Shown here: positions 35,095 through 44,624 of the stretch, one piece after another | Numbering within the stretch: the first letter of the stretch is position 1 | Layout: each line of letters starts with the position of its first letter | From: Actinomadura fibrosa | GTDB taxonomy: Bacteria; Actinomycetota; Actinomycetes; Streptosporangiales; Streptosporangiaceae | Reading direction: 5' to 3' | DNA: 60,813 nucleotides | Assembly (NCBI RefSeq): GCF_900659615.1 | Contig: NZ_CAACUY010000036.1 | Span: forward strand, 1-60,813 | The notes under the pieces: generated by a model | The model's database searches: none | Told to the model about the DNA's origin: nothing | The model's input: the letters and a program-made list of their open reading frames with translations, nothing else | Position numbers and translations under genes: made by a program

Positions 35095-36521
35095 CCTCAG
35101 TACAGGACGACACCAGCGCGGTCGGCCGCCCCGCCGCGCCGTTCCCCGCCGGATTCCGCTGGGGCGCCGCGACCGCGGCCTACCAGATCGAGGGCGCCGC
35201 CACCGAGGACGGCCGCGGCCCGTCCATCTGGGACACCTTCTGCCGGACGCCCGGCAAGGTGCTCGGCGGCGACACCGGGGACGTCGCCGTGGACCACTAC
35301 CACCGGTTCCCCGAGGACGTCGGGCTCATGGCCGGCCTCGGGCTGACGTCGTACCGGTTCTCGATCTCCTGGTCCCGGGTGCAGCCCGCGGGGGCCGGCG
35401 CGTACAACGAGGCGGGGCTCGACTTCTACCGCCGCCTCGTGGACGCGCTGCTTGAGGCCGGGATCGAGCCGTGGCCGACGCTCTACCACTGGGACCTGCC
35501 GCAGCCCCTGGAGGACGCGGGCGGCTGGCCCGAGCGGGACACCGCGCACCGGTTCGCCGAGTACGCCGACTGCGTCCACCAGGCGCTCGGCGACCGCGTC
35601 CGGCACTGGACGACGGTGAACGAGCCGTGGTGCGCGGCGTTCCTCGGCTACGCGTCCGGCGAGCACGCGCCCGGCCGCCGCGAGCCGTCCGCGTCGCTCC
35701 TCGCCGCCCACCACCTGATGCTCGGGCACGGGCTGGCCGTCGAGGCGATGCGGTCCCGCACCCCCGGGAACCAGTTCGGCGCGGCCGTCAACCTGTACGC
35801 GGTGTCCCCGGCGACCGCCGACCCCGCGGACGCCGACGCCGCCCGGCGCATCGACGGCCTCCAGAACCGGCTGTTCCTCGACCCGCTGCTGCTCGGCCGC
35901 TACCCGGACGACGTCCTCGCCGACACCGCGCGGCACGGCTTCGACCCGGACCCCGACGACCTCGCCATGATCCACCAGCCGCTCGACCAGCTCGGCGTGA
36001 ACTACTACGCCCGGCACACCGTCGCCGGGACGCCCGGCGAGGCGGCGCAGACGGCGTCCTCGCCGTTCTCGTCCCACTCCCCGTGGGTCGGCAGCGAGCA
36101 CGTCCGCTTCGTGCCCGCGGGCCGTCCCGTCACCGGGATGGGCTGGGAGATCGACGAGAGCGGCCTGTCGGAGATCCTCGTCCGGCTGCACCGGGAGTAC
36201 CCGGCCGTCCCGCTGTACGTGACCGAGAACGGCGCCGGCTACGACGAGGAACCGGACGGGGATGGCACGGTCCAGGACCCGGACCGCATCGCCTACCTCG
36301 ACGCGCACCTCCGGGCGTGCCACGAGGCCATCGCCGCCGGCGTACCGCTTCGGGGCTACTTCACGTGGTCGCTGCTGGATAATTTCGAGTGGGCGTGGGG
36401 GTACTCCAAGCGCTTCGGGCTGATCCACGTCGACTACGCCACGCAGCGCCGGGTGCCCAAGGACAGCGCGCGCTGGTACGCCGAGGTCATCCGCCAGGGC
36501 GGCCTGCCGGGGCAGCACTAG
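35091..36521 (+). CDS. bglC: GH1 beta-glucosidase
   Basis: 476 aa, cytoplasmic. The acid/base Glu is in TVNEPW and the nucleophile in YVTENGAG; the typical GH1 opening is [29 protein letters not shown]. It hydrolyses imported cellobiose/cellodextrins to glucose. GTG start coupled to cebG. The gene order cebEFG-bglC-cebR matches the Streptomyces arrangement except that cebR is at the 3' end on the same strand. Confidence 0.92.
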   Translation: MTSVQDDTSAVGRPAAPFPAGFRWGAATAAYQIEGAATEDGRGPSIWDTFCRTPGKVLGGDTGDVAVDHYHRFPEDVGLMAGLGLTSYRFSISWSRVQPAGAGAYNEAGLDFYRRLVDALLEAGIEPWPTLYHWDLPQPLEDAGGWPERDTAHRFAEYADCVHQALGDRVRHWTTVNEPWCAAFLGYASGEHAPGRREPSASLLAAHHLMLGHGLAVEAMRSRTPGNQFGAAVNLYAVSPATADPADADAARRIDGLQNRLFLDPLLLGRYPDDVLADTARHGFDPDPDDLAMIHQPLDQLGVNYYARHTVAGTPGEAAQTASSPFSSHSPWVGSEHVRFVPAGRPVTGMGWEIDESGLSEILVRLHREYPAVPLYVTENGAGYDEEPDGDGTVQDPDRIAYLDAHLRACHEAIAAGVPLRGYFTWSLLDNFEWAWGYSKRFGLIHVDYATQRRVPKDSARWYAEVIRQGGLPGQH

Positions 36522-36566
36522 GTTGCTCCTGGAGCGCGGCGGAGGGCATGGGGAGAAGGGGGCCGA

Positions 36567-37577
36567 ATGACGGGCAGGAGCTTGCGCCCGACCCTGGAGG
36601 AGGTCGCCGCGCGGGCCGGGGTCGGCCGCGGCACGGTCTCGCGCGTCGTCAACGGGTCGCCGCGGGTGAGCGCGCAGGCCCGCGAGGCGGTGCTGAAGGC
36701 GATCGACGAGCTCGGGTACGTGCCGAACCGCGCGGCCCGCACGCTCGTCACCCGCCGCACCGACACCGTGGCCCTCGTGGTCGCCGAGTCGGACCAGCGG
36801 CTGTTCGGCGAGCCGTACTTCGCCGGGATCATCCGCGGGATCAGCAACGGCCTCGGCGACACCGGCCTCCAGCTCCTGCTCGCCCTCGCCCGCTCCCCCG
36901 ACGAGTACGCGCGGCTGGAGCACTACCTCACCACCCAGCACGTGGACGGGGTGCTCCTGACCTCGCTGCACGCCGAGGACCCGCTGCCCGCCAAGCTGGA
37001 GGCCAACGGCGTGCCGACCGTCCTCGGCGGCCGGCCGCCGGGCCTGTCCCCCGTCAGCTACGTCGACGTCGACAACCGCCTCGGCGCCCGCGAGGCCGTC
37101 GGCCACCTCATCTCCGGCGGCCGGCGGCGCATCGCGACGATCGCCGGCCCGCAGGACATGGGGGTGGGCCTCGACCGGCTCGCCGGCTACCGCGAGGCCC
37201 TCGCCGAGGCCGGCCTGCCGGAGCTCGTCGCCTACGGCGACTTCGGCGAGGCCAGCGGCATCGCGGCCGCCGAGGAGCTCCTCACCCGCGAGCCGTCCCT
37301 GGACGCGGTGTTCGCCGCCGACGACCCGATGGCCCTCGGCGCGCTGCGCGTCCTGCACCGGCACGGCCGCCGCGTCCCCGACGACGTCGCGGTGATGGGC
37401 TTCGACGACTCGGCCGCCGCGCCGCTCGCCGACCCGCCGCTCAGCACCGTCCACCAGGCCCCTGACGAGATGGGCCGCGAGATGGCCCGCCTCTTGGTCT
37501 CCCGCATCCGCGGCGAACACCTGGAGGACCCAGTAGTGATCCTCCAGCCCTACCTAGTACTCCGCGAATCCGCGTAA
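36567..37577 (+). CDS. cebR: LacI-family repressor CebR
   Basis: 336 aa. HTH TLEEVAARAGVGRGTVSRVVNGS with hinge LGYVPNRAARTLVTRR, followed by the sensor domain (LVVAESDQRLFGEPYFAGII, MGFDDSAAAPLADPPLSTVHQ). Linkage to cebEFG-bglC and the two exact TGGGAGCGCTCCCA boxes in the window support its identity. Cellobiose is the usual inducer. 45 bases behind bglC. Confidence 0.9.
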   Translation: MTGRSLRPTLEEVAARAGVGRGTVSRVVNGSPRVSAQAREAVLKAIDELGYVPNRAARTLVTRRTDTVALVVAESDQRLFGEPYFAGIIRGISNGLGDTGLQLLLALARSPDEYARLEHYLTTQHVDGVLLTSLHAEDPLPAKLEANGVPTVLGGRPPGLSPVSYVDVDNRLGAREAVGHLISGGRRRIATIAGPQDMGVGLDRLAGYREALAEAGLPELVAYGDFGEASGIAAAEELLTREPSLDAVFAADDPMALGALRVLHRHGRRVPDDVAVMGFDDSAAAPLADPPLSTVHQAPDEMGREMARLLVSRIRGEHLEDPVVILQPYLVLRESA

Positions 37578-37759
37578 CTGTATTTATTGCATCGCCCTCG
37601 GTGTCAGGCCCTGGCGGGCCTTCCTTCAACGGGCCTTGCGGCGATTGCTGCATCGCTCCGGCTCGCCTGGCGGCTCACTGCGCGATCAAGTTCTCGCAGG
37701 CTCGAACTTGGCTTCGCACGCGATCGCAACGTAGCGGTTCGTGATCGTTCAGGCTCGTG

Positions 37760-38584
37760 CTACAGGCAGCCCTCGAATTGGGGGACGGCTATGTCGGACA
37801 GGTCGAGGCCGGTGCCGTCGAACCACTTGTGCATGAGGCGCCGCATCGTGCCGTCCTGGTACATCTGCGTGACGGCCTTGTTTACGGCCTCGCAGCCGTC
37901 CGGGTCGTCGGGACGCATGCCGATGCCGGTACGGCGCTCGCCGAAGCGGACGTTCAGGAGGGTGAACGCGGCGGCGGGGTTCTGGCGCTTCAGGCCCGCG
38001 AGGATCGTGTCGTTGGTGGTGATCGCGTCGATCTGGCCGTTTTGCAGCTTGGCGACGCACTGGGCGTAGTTCGCGACCGGCACGCGGACGGCGGCGACCT
38101 GCCGCTCCCTGGTGACCTGGTCGGCGGCGCCCGAGCCGGCGACGTCGCAGAGTTTGCGGCCCTTGAGGTCGTGGACGCCGCGGATGCCGCTCTCGCCGGA
38201 GCGGATCAGGATGTCCTGGTACGACAGGTAGTAGGGACCGGCGAACGCCAGGCGGACCTTCCATTCGGGCTCGACCCAGAACGTCAGGACGAGGTCGACC
38301 TTGCCGTCCAGGAGCAGCCGCTCCCGGTCCGCGGCGAGCGCGGGCTCGAAGCGGACGCGCTTGCCGAGGCGTCCGGCGACGTAGCGGGCGACGTCCACGT
38401 CCAGGCCCTCGAACTGGCCGTCCGCGCGGCGCAGGCCGAGGCCGGGGAGGTCGGGGCGGACACCGGCGACGAGCGTGTCCTTGTCCATGATGGACGGTTC
38501 CTTGTCGCTCCCGCAGCCCGCGAGGGCGGTGCAGGCGGTGAGGACCAGGGCGACGAGCAGGCGCGTCCGCAAGAAGCCTCCCAT
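37760..38584 (-). CDS. Family-3 solute-binding lipoprotein (amino-acid type)
   Basis: 274 aa. Lipobox LAGC (Cys24). SBP_bac_3 fold: DTLVAGVRPDLPGLGLRRADGQFEGLDVDVARYVAG, then GPYYLSYQDILIRSG and VANYAQCVAKLQNGQIDAI; resembles GluB-like glutamate/polar amino-acid binding proteins. No permease or ATPase gene adjoins it, so it is an orphan receptor or serves a transporter elsewhere. The 182-base spacer before it (37578-37759) holds only short TGCATCGC and GGGCCTT repeats and no RNA gene that I can see. Confidence 0.85.
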   Translation of the reverse strand: MGGFLRTRLLVALVLTACTALAGCGSDKEPSIMDKDTLVAGVRPDLPGLGLRRADGQFEGLDVDVARYVAGRLGKRVRFEPALAADRERLLLDGKVDLVLTFWVEPEWKVRLAFAGPYYLSYQDILIRSGESGIRGVHDLKGRKLCDVAGSGAADQVTRERQVAAVRVPVANYAQCVAKLQNGQIDAITTNDTILAGLKRQNPAAAFTLLNVRFGERRTGIGMRPDDPDGCEAVNKAVTQMYQDGTMRRLMHKWFDGTGLDLSDIAVPQFEGCL

Positions 38585-38639
38585 CCGGACCGGTGGAGCT
38601 GTGACTAGATTGCCACGAACCGGTCCGGACGGGCAGCGG

Positions 38640-41453
38640 TTACCGGGGTGTGCGGACGTTGCCCGCGGCGGCGAGCGTCACCGGACCCACCGTCGCCGTC
38701 TCTTCGGCGATGACGGCGAGGGCCAGGGCGTTGCCGCTGCGGGGGCGGAGGATGCCGTTCGGCAGGGCGAAGTCGTGCTGCACGCCGCCGCTGACGTACT
38801 CGCCCATGTTCCAGCCGTTGACGAAGATCAGGACGCGGTAGCGGCCCGAGCCGCCGCCGAAGCGGAGGACGACCGGGATGTCCTGGTCGTCCGGGATGTT
38901 GAGCCGTACGTTCGTGCGGTACCAGCGGACGCCCGGGTTGGTGGGCTCGGTCGGTGAGGCGGCAGCCCAGCCGGTGGGCGTCGTGGAGGCCAGGTGCCAG
39001 CCGTGCCGCTCGCCGTAGAGGCCGCCGGTGCTCAGCGGGCCGCGGACGGGGTCGTCGGCGGCCGTGCCCTGGATGCGCCACGCCGCGTCCACGCTCGCGG
39101 TGACCAGCCCGCGCGGCTGCTTCTGCCGGACGTCGTCGGCCGTCCAGTCGTCGTTGTGGCCCATGTTCTCGACCAGGACGGACAGCACCGCCGGTTCGCC
39201 CGCGGGCAGCAGCCCGGCGGGCACCGGGAACGTGCCGGGCCCGGGGTCGGTGTTGACCGGCGCGTCGGCGTCCTTCTGCTCGCCGCCCGCCGCCGACCCG
39301 AGATAGCGGCCGTTCAGCCAGACCTGGTAGACGCCTCCCTTGCCGGTGATCGCGTTGAGCTTGATGGACGTCTCGGCGCCCGATGGGGTGAACCGGCCCC
39401 GGTACCAGACGTGGCCGTGGTGGAAGCTGTAGTCGTCTGCGTAGAGGACGGGCGGGCGCGGCGGTTTGATCGGGCTCGCGGTGGTGGTGTGGTCCGCGGG
39501 TGTCCAGGTGGAGTCGTCGAAGCCGGGTTGCGCCTCCGGTGCCTCGGTCGTGCCGCGCCAGCCCGTGAGGGCGGGCAGCCGCACCGGCTTCGGACCGGCC
39601 ACGCGGCCCTGTGCCGTACCGCTCGGGGTGGTGTGGACGGGGACGTCCTCGCCGTTCACGCGAAGGCGGCGGACCCGCGCGAAGACCTCGACGTCGCCCG
39701 CCTCGGCCAGGTCGGCGCGCAGCGTCGCGGTGCCGCCGCGCAGCGCGGCCGAGCGGACGAGGGACGTCCCGCGCACGAGCACGCCGTCCGAGCGCCAGAA
39801 GCGGGCGGCCTCGGCGTCCGTGCCGAGCAGGAGAAGGAGCGGGCGCCGCCCGCCGCCCGTGACCTCGACGCGGGCGAGGCCGTGGTGGGCGTAGTCGAGC
39901 CGCAGGTCGCCGTTGCCGTAGGAGGCGCGCACGGAGCCGGAGAGCACCTTGACCTTGGGGCGCGACGCGTAGCGCAGGACGGTCGTCCCCGCCACGCCCT
40001 CGGTGCCGTATAGGACGGCGATGTCGCGGCCGTCGGCGGTGACGTGGGTGAGCAGTTCGGACGTGGTGGCGGCCAGCCGCTGCCCGCCCATCGTGTATCC
40101 GCCGAGGAGGATCTTGGCGTCCCGGCCCTTCAGCCGGACGGGGAGCCGGTACGTGCCATCCGGGGTGTTCCAGGTGAGGGTGGCGGACTCGTCCGCGTTC
40201 GTCTTGCGGTCGGCGTGGCGGACGAGGACGAACTGCGTCCCGGTCTCGGGGTTGGCGCGGGCCTCGGTGTGGACGGCCGCGTTGTCGGACGCGGGCGCGG
40301 CGGACGGGTCGGTCCGCGCTAGCGGCTCGACCGTGGTGACGAGGTAGCCCTGCCGCTTGAACTCGTCGTACTTGGCGGTCAAGCCCCGGTTCTCGGTGAT
40401 CGGGGCGCCGTAGTCGTAGGACGTGTAGACGTCGTTGGGCTGGGCGAGCCGCCCCCAGTTCGTGCCGCCGTACGCCATGTAGTAGCCGAACATGGTGGCG
40501 CCGGAGGCGATGAGGTTGGACTTGTAGTAGACCTTCATGAACGCGGGGCCGGTCAGCTCGCGGCATTTGTCGTAGCCCGCGCGGTTTCCGTCGATCGCTC
40601 CGGCCTGGTACTCGGCGGCGTAGGCGGGGGCGTCGGGGCTGAGGCGCTCGGTGACGCCGTCGCCCCACGTCCCCCAGACGTCGGGCTCGCGGCACTCGAA
40701 GGCTTGCGGGTAGTCGTCCACTCCGGGGATTTGCACGGCGCCCTGGCCGGTGGCCCAGGTGGGGGTCCAGGACGCGTCGCAGCACTGGTTGTGCGTGATC
40801 GGGACGTCGATACCGTGCGCGCGCGCCTGGCGCTGGATGTCCTCCATGTAGGAGGCGTCGGTGTTGGCCGCGTACTCGTTCTCGGCGTTGTAGGCGATGA
40901 CCGATCCGCCGCGGGTGAGCTGGTGCCGGGCGATGATGGGATCGATGTGCGCCAGCCACTCCCGGTACGCGCGCGTGTAGTTCGGATCGCTGGAGCGGGC
41001 GCGGCCGGGCACGGTCTTCAGCCAGGCGGGAAGACCGCCGCCGGTGGTCTCGGCGTTGATGTACGGCCCGGGCCGCGCGACGACGTAGAGGCCGAGCTCG
41101 TCGGTGAGGCGCAGCAGCCGGTCGACGTCCCGGACGCCGGTGAAGTCGTAGCTTCCCGGACGCGGCGAGTGGTAGGCCCAGTCGAAGTAGAGCGAGACGC
41201 CGTTGAAGCCCGCCGCGCGGATCTTCTCCAGGACGTCCCGCCACAGCTCGGGGCTCGGCAGGCGGAAGTAGTGGAACTCGCCCGCCCACAGGACGACGCG
41301 GCGGCCGTCCACGGAGAGCGAGTAGCGGTCGTACGTGATCTTGTGCACGGCCGCCGGGCGCGGTGCGGCGGCGACCGGGGGCGGCGGTGTCCAGAGGAGG
41401 GCGACGGTGGTGAGGAGGGCCGCCGCGGCGGCGAGGAGTCTGCTGGCACCCAT
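38640..41453 (-). CDS. Secreted GH35 beta-galactosidase
   Basis: 937 aa from ATG 41453 (AGAGGA eight bases upstream; an ATG ten codons earlier lacks one). Signal peptide RLLAAAAALLTTVALLW. The GH35 TIM barrel begins KITYDRYSLSVDGRRVVLWAGEFHYFR; the acid/base Glu is in AYNAENEYAAN and the nucleophile probably in YAAEYQAGAID. C-terminal jelly-roll domains follow (WYRGRFTP, NGRYLGS, VNGWNMGEYV). In this locus it would strip beta-galactose from xyloglucan side chains outside the cell. Follows the GH3 gene by 59 bases on the same strand. Confidence 0.88.
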   Translation of the reverse strand: MGASRLLAAAAALLTTVALLWTPPPPVAAAPRPAAVHKITYDRYSLSVDGRRVVLWAGEFHYFRLPSPELWRDVLEKIRAAGFNGVSLYFDWAYHSPRPGSYDFTGVRDVDRLLRLTDELGLYVVARPGPYINAETTGGGLPAWLKTVPGRARSSDPNYTRAYREWLAHIDPIIARHQLTRGGSVIAYNAENEYAANTDASYMEDIQRQARAHGIDVPITHNQCCDASWTPTWATGQGAVQIPGVDDYPQAFECREPDVWGTWGDGVTERLSPDAPAYAAEYQAGAIDGNRAGYDKCRELTGPAFMKVYYKSNLIASGATMFGYYMAYGGTNWGRLAQPNDVYTSYDYGAPITENRGLTAKYDEFKRQGYLVTTVEPLARTDPSAAPASDNAAVHTEARANPETGTQFVLVRHADRKTNADESATLTWNTPDGTYRLPVRLKGRDAKILLGGYTMGGQRLAATTSELLTHVTADGRDIAVLYGTEGVAGTTVLRYASRPKVKVLSGSVRASYGNGDLRLDYAHHGLARVEVTGGGRRPLLLLLGTDAEAARFWRSDGVLVRGTSLVRSAALRGGTATLRADLAEAGDVEVFARVRRLRVNGEDVPVHTTPSGTAQGRVAGPKPVRLPALTGWRGTTEAPEAQPGFDDSTWTPADHTTTASPIKPPRPPVLYADDYSFHHGHVWYRGRFTPSGAETSIKLNAITGKGGVYQVWLNGRYLGSAAGGEQKDADAPVNTDPGPGTFPVPAGLLPAGEPAVLSVLVENMGHNDDWTADDVRQKQPRGLVTASVDAAWRIQGTAADDPVRGPLSTGGLYGERHGWHLASTTPTGWAAASPTEPTNPGVRWYRTNVRLNIPDDQDIPVVLRFGGGSGRYRVLIFVNGWNMGEYVSGGVQHDFALPNGILRPRSGNALALAVIAEETATVGPVTLAAAGNVRTPR

Positions 41454-41512
41454 GGGGAGCGTCCTCTCTCCGGCCCGCCCCATGGGGCGGGGCGGGCCGG
41501 CGGGCTGTTCGG

Positions 41513-44506
41513 CTATCCGGTGACGGAGAACGTGCTGAGGCGCGCTTCGCCGCCGAACACGAGGTAGACGTCATGGCGGCCGGTGGCCGTGATCCCGGTG
41601 GCGACGTCCTGGTAGGCGTACTTGTCGCCGGTGGACGGGACGTTCAGGGTGCCCGCGAGGGGGCCGTCCGGCCGGTCTAGGCGGACCTGGACGGTGGTGG
41701 CGGCGGTGCTCGCGAGGCGTGCCGTGAGCGTGCGGGCCTTCCGGAGGTCGGCGCCCGCGAAGGAGATCCAGGAGTTCGCGGTGCCGCCGACGGCGTCGCC
41801 GCGCACCTTGGTCTCGTCCACGAGCTGGACGCCGCTCTGGTCGTCGAAGTCCGCGGCGCGGGTGGTGCGGGACAGGTCGCGGGCGGGGATCGTCTCACCG
41901 TGCACGGCCAGGACGGCGCGCTGCCGGATGTCGGTGGACGAGGAGCCGATCAGCAGGTCGTGGGTCGCGTTCTCGACCGCCCACCGGCCGCGCGTGACGT
42001 CCCAGAGGGCGAGGTCGGACGCCTTGAGCCGGAGCGTCGCGGTCGCGGTGCGGCCGGGTTCGACGTGGACGCGCTGGAAGCCGCGCAGTTGCCGCACCGG
42101 CTGCTTCACCCGGGACGTGCGCTGGTGGGTGTAGAGCTGGACGACCTCGTCCGCGGCCCTGGTGCCGGTGTTGGTGACCGGGACGGAGACGGTGACGGTG
42201 CCGTCGCGGCCCACGGACGTGGAGCTCAGCTTGGGCTTGCCGTAGCGGAACGTCGTGTACGACAGGCCGTGGCCGAAGGAGTAGAGCGGCGTGCCCTTGT
42301 AGTAGAGGTACGTCCGGTCGGACTTGATGATGTCGTAGTCGAGGATGTCGGGCAGGTCGCTCTCGGAGCGGTACCAGGTCTGCGGGAGCCGGCCCGAGGG
42401 GCTCTCGTCGCCGAACAGGACGGACGCCAGGGCGTTGCCCGTCTCGGCTCCGGCGTGGCTCGTCCACAGGATGGCGGGGACGTTGGCCTGCTCCCAGTTC
42501 AGCGTGGTCGGGTAGCTGTTCTCCACCACGACCACGGTGTTCGGGTTGGCGGCGCGGACGGCCTTGACCAGCGCGGACTGGCCCTCGGCGAGCGCCATCG
42601 AGGTGCGGTCGTGGTCCTCGCGGCCGTTGATGAACGGCATGCTGCCGACCACGACGACGGCGGTGTCGGCGCTCTTGGCGGCCCGTACCGCCGCGTCCAC
42701 GCCGCTGCTGAGCACCTCCTTGGTGAAGGTGGTGGCCTCGGCCTTGGTCGCGAGGACGAGCGTCCCGTCGTCCTGCGCCTTGACGTAGGTCTTGGCGGGG
42801 TCGGCCCAGTCGTAGGCCTTCTCATAGCCCGCGTAGCGCAGCAGGTAGCCGCCGTCCTGCTCCTCCAGCTTGAACATCTGCTGGACGAACCAGCCGTTCG
42901 GCTGGTCCTGGTCGTTGGCGAAGGTGTCGCCCCAGTTGTAGCGGCCGACCGTCTTGCCGTTGGCGGCGCTGCGCAGGGTGACGACGCCCTGGCCCCAGTC
43001 GAAGACGTCGAACTGCGTCGTGGCGTCGGCGGTGGTCGGGCCGGTCTTCAGGACGGCCCCGGCGGCGTCCGTGCCGCCCGCGATGTACTTGCCGGTCTTC
43101 GCGTCCTTGAGCGCGATCCGGTCGGCGCCCTCGCTCGTGGCGACCGACCCGGCGCGCTTCCTGATCCCGTCGAGCGGGGTCACCTTGTACGGCAGAGCGC
43201 CCGAGTACCAGTCGGTGTAGAGGGTGTCCGACAGCGGCCCGACCACGGCGACCTTCCCGCCCTTGGCGAGCGGGAGCGCGCCCTTCTGGTTCTTCAGCAG
43301 GACCGTCTGCTCGGTCGCGGCCTTGCGGGCCAGGGCGCGGTGCTCCGGGGTGTCGACCGCGGCCTTCGTGATCTTCCCGTAGGGGCCGCCGCCCGGGTCG
43401 AACTCGCCCAGCCGGACCCGCAGGGACAGGATGTGCCGGACGGTCCGGTCGATGTCGGACGTGGCGAGCAGCCCGCGCGCCAGCGCCTCCTTCACCGCGT
43501 TCACCGTCTTGGACGCGTCGGTGTCGTCGGTGGTGAAGCTGTCCACGCCCGCCTTGAGGACGGCCGCGTCCGCCGACGGCAGGTCGGGGTAGTACTGCTG
43601 GGAGCCGACGAGGTTGTTGGGGGCGCCGGCGTCGGTGACGTTGAAGAGCGTCTGGTCCGCCCACGAGCGGACGACCCCGCCCGCGTCGGGCGTGACCGTC
43701 GCGGGGCGCCCGTTGACCAGGTTGTAGGAGGTCATGATGCCGGTCGCCGCGTCCGCCGCGAGCGGCATCCGGAACGGCACCCGGTCGTACTCCTCGCGCA
43801 CGCGCGGCCGCACGCTGGACGACGTCTGGTCGCGGCGGACCTCGTTGTTGTTCGCCATGTAGTGCTTCAGGACGGGCGCCGCCTTCAGGTGCTCCGGGTC
43901 GCCGCCCGTGATCCCCTTGCCGTAGGCGGTGGCGAGCAGGCCGGTGAGCAGCGGGTCCTCGGAGTAGCCCTCCTCGTTGCGCCCCCAGCGCGGGTCGCGC
44001 AGCAGGTTGACGACCGGCGCCCAGAGCTGGAGGCCCCACAGGTCGGAGTTCTCGCTGTTGTAGCCGCGGGCCTCGTCGCCGACGGCCGACCCGACCTTCG
44101 CCAGCAGGGGCGGGTCCCAGGTGGCGCCGAGCCCGACGGACTGGGGGAACACCGTCCCCTGCGCGGTGCGGACGGCGCCGCCCGCGTTGATGTCGGTGGA
44201 CCAGGCGACGCCGTGCAGCGCCTCGGTGCCGGTCTTGAACCGCTTGATGCCGAGCCGCGGGATCGCGGGCTCGTACTGGTGCAGCAGCGAGATCTTCTCG
44301 TCGAGCGTGAGCCGTCCGAGCAGGTCGTTCACGCGGGCGTCCACGCCGAGCCGCGGGTTCCGGAACGGGTACGCCTGGCGGGCGGTGGCCGTCGCGGCGG
44401 GCGCCGTCCAGGCGACGGGGGCCGCCACGACGGCGGCCAGCACGAGGGCGAGGGGCCGCCGCGAGAGGCGGCCCGGGGGGCGGTGGTTCCGACGGGTGGT
44501 GCGCAT
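41513..44506 (-). CDS. Secreted GH3 beta-glucosidase/xylosidase with inserted fascin-like domain and C-terminal CBM6-like domain
   Basis: 997 aa. Twin-arginine-like signal (SRRPLALVLAAVVAAPVAW). The GH3 barrel has GTEALHGVAWS and WGRNEEGYSEDP, with the nucleophile Asp in VTDAGAPNN. Between the barrel and the (alpha/beta)6 domain is a roughly 140-residue insert with a beta-trefoil/fascin look (DAKTGKYIAGG, SAANGKTVGRYNWGD). FnIII-like and CBM6-like (LVDETKVRGDAVGG, YAYQDVATGITATG) domains follow. It would remove beta-linked glucose or xylose from oligosaccharides outside the cell. Its own operator lies 67 bases upstream. Confidence 0.88.
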   Translation of the reverse strand: MRTTRRNHRPPGRLSRRPLALVLAAVVAAPVAWTAPAATATARQAYPFRNPRLGVDARVNDLLGRLTLDEKISLLHQYEPAIPRLGIKRFKTGTEALHGVAWSTDINAGGAVRTAQGTVFPQSVGLGATWDPPLLAKVGSAVGDEARGYNSENSDLWGLQLWAPVVNLLRDPRWGRNEEGYSEDPLLTGLLATAYGKGITGGDPEHLKAAPVLKHYMANNNEVRRDQTSSSVRPRVREEYDRVPFRMPLAADAATGIMTSYNLVNGRPATVTPDAGGVVRSWADQTLFNVTDAGAPNNLVGSQQYYPDLPSADAAVLKAGVDSFTTDDTDASKTVNAVKEALARGLLATSDIDRTVRHILSLRVRLGEFDPGGGPYGKITKAAVDTPEHRALARKAATEQTVLLKNQKGALPLAKGGKVAVVGPLSDTLYTDWYSGALPYKVTPLDGIRKRAGSVATSEGADRIALKDAKTGKYIAGGTDAAGAVLKTGPTTADATTQFDVFDWGQGVVTLRSAANGKTVGRYNWGDTFANDQDQPNGWFVQQMFKLEEQDGGYLLRYAGYEKAYDWADPAKTYVKAQDDGTLVLATKAEATTFTKEVLSSGVDAAVRAAKSADTAVVVVGSMPFINGREDHDRTSMALAEGQSALVKAVRAANPNTVVVVENSYPTTLNWEQANVPAILWTSHAGAETGNALASVLFGDESPSGRLPQTWYRSESDLPDILDYDIIKSDRTYLYYKGTPLYSFGHGLSYTTFRYGKPKLSSTSVGRDGTVTVSVPVTNTGTRAADEVVQLYTHQRTSRVKQPVRQLRGFQRVHVEPGRTATATLRLKASDLALWDVTRGRWAVENATHDLLIGSSSTDIRQRAVLAVHGETIPARDLSRTTRAADFDDQSGVQLVDETKVRGDAVGGTANSWISFAGADLRKARTLTARLASTAATTVQVRLDRPDGPLAGTLNVPSTGDKYAYQDVATGITATGRHDVYLVFGGEARLSTFSVTG

Positions 44507-44572
44507 CGAGTCTCCTCAGTGCGGTCGGTGAGGCCGGATGGCTGTCCCCCGATCTGGACGCGCCTCGGACTG

Positions 44573-44586
44573 TCGAAGCGCTTCGA
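44573..44586. promoter_or_regulatory. LacI-type operator, GH3-GH35 promoter
   Basis: Perfect 14-bp palindrome TCGAAGCGCTTCGA, 67 bases upstream of the GH3 start and 38 bases beyond the LacI gene's end. The identical sequence occurs at 52479-52492 in front of the importer operon, so the regulator encoded at 44625-45632 probably binds both. Confidence 0.75.
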
Positions 44587-44624
44587 CGATGGGCCGTCCA
44601 GGAGCCCGTGGTCCTCCTCTCGGG

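Noticed and set aside
36408..36420. AAGCGCTTCGG inside bglC as a further LacI operator
   Set aside because: Only a partial match, within a conserved GH1 coding motif (SKRFG), and the palindrome is broken.
37578..37759. Possible tRNA or small RNA in the lower-GC spacer
   Set aside because: No cloverleaf, T-loop GTTCGA pattern in proper context or CCA-adjacent acceptor stem could be built; only short repeated words are seen.
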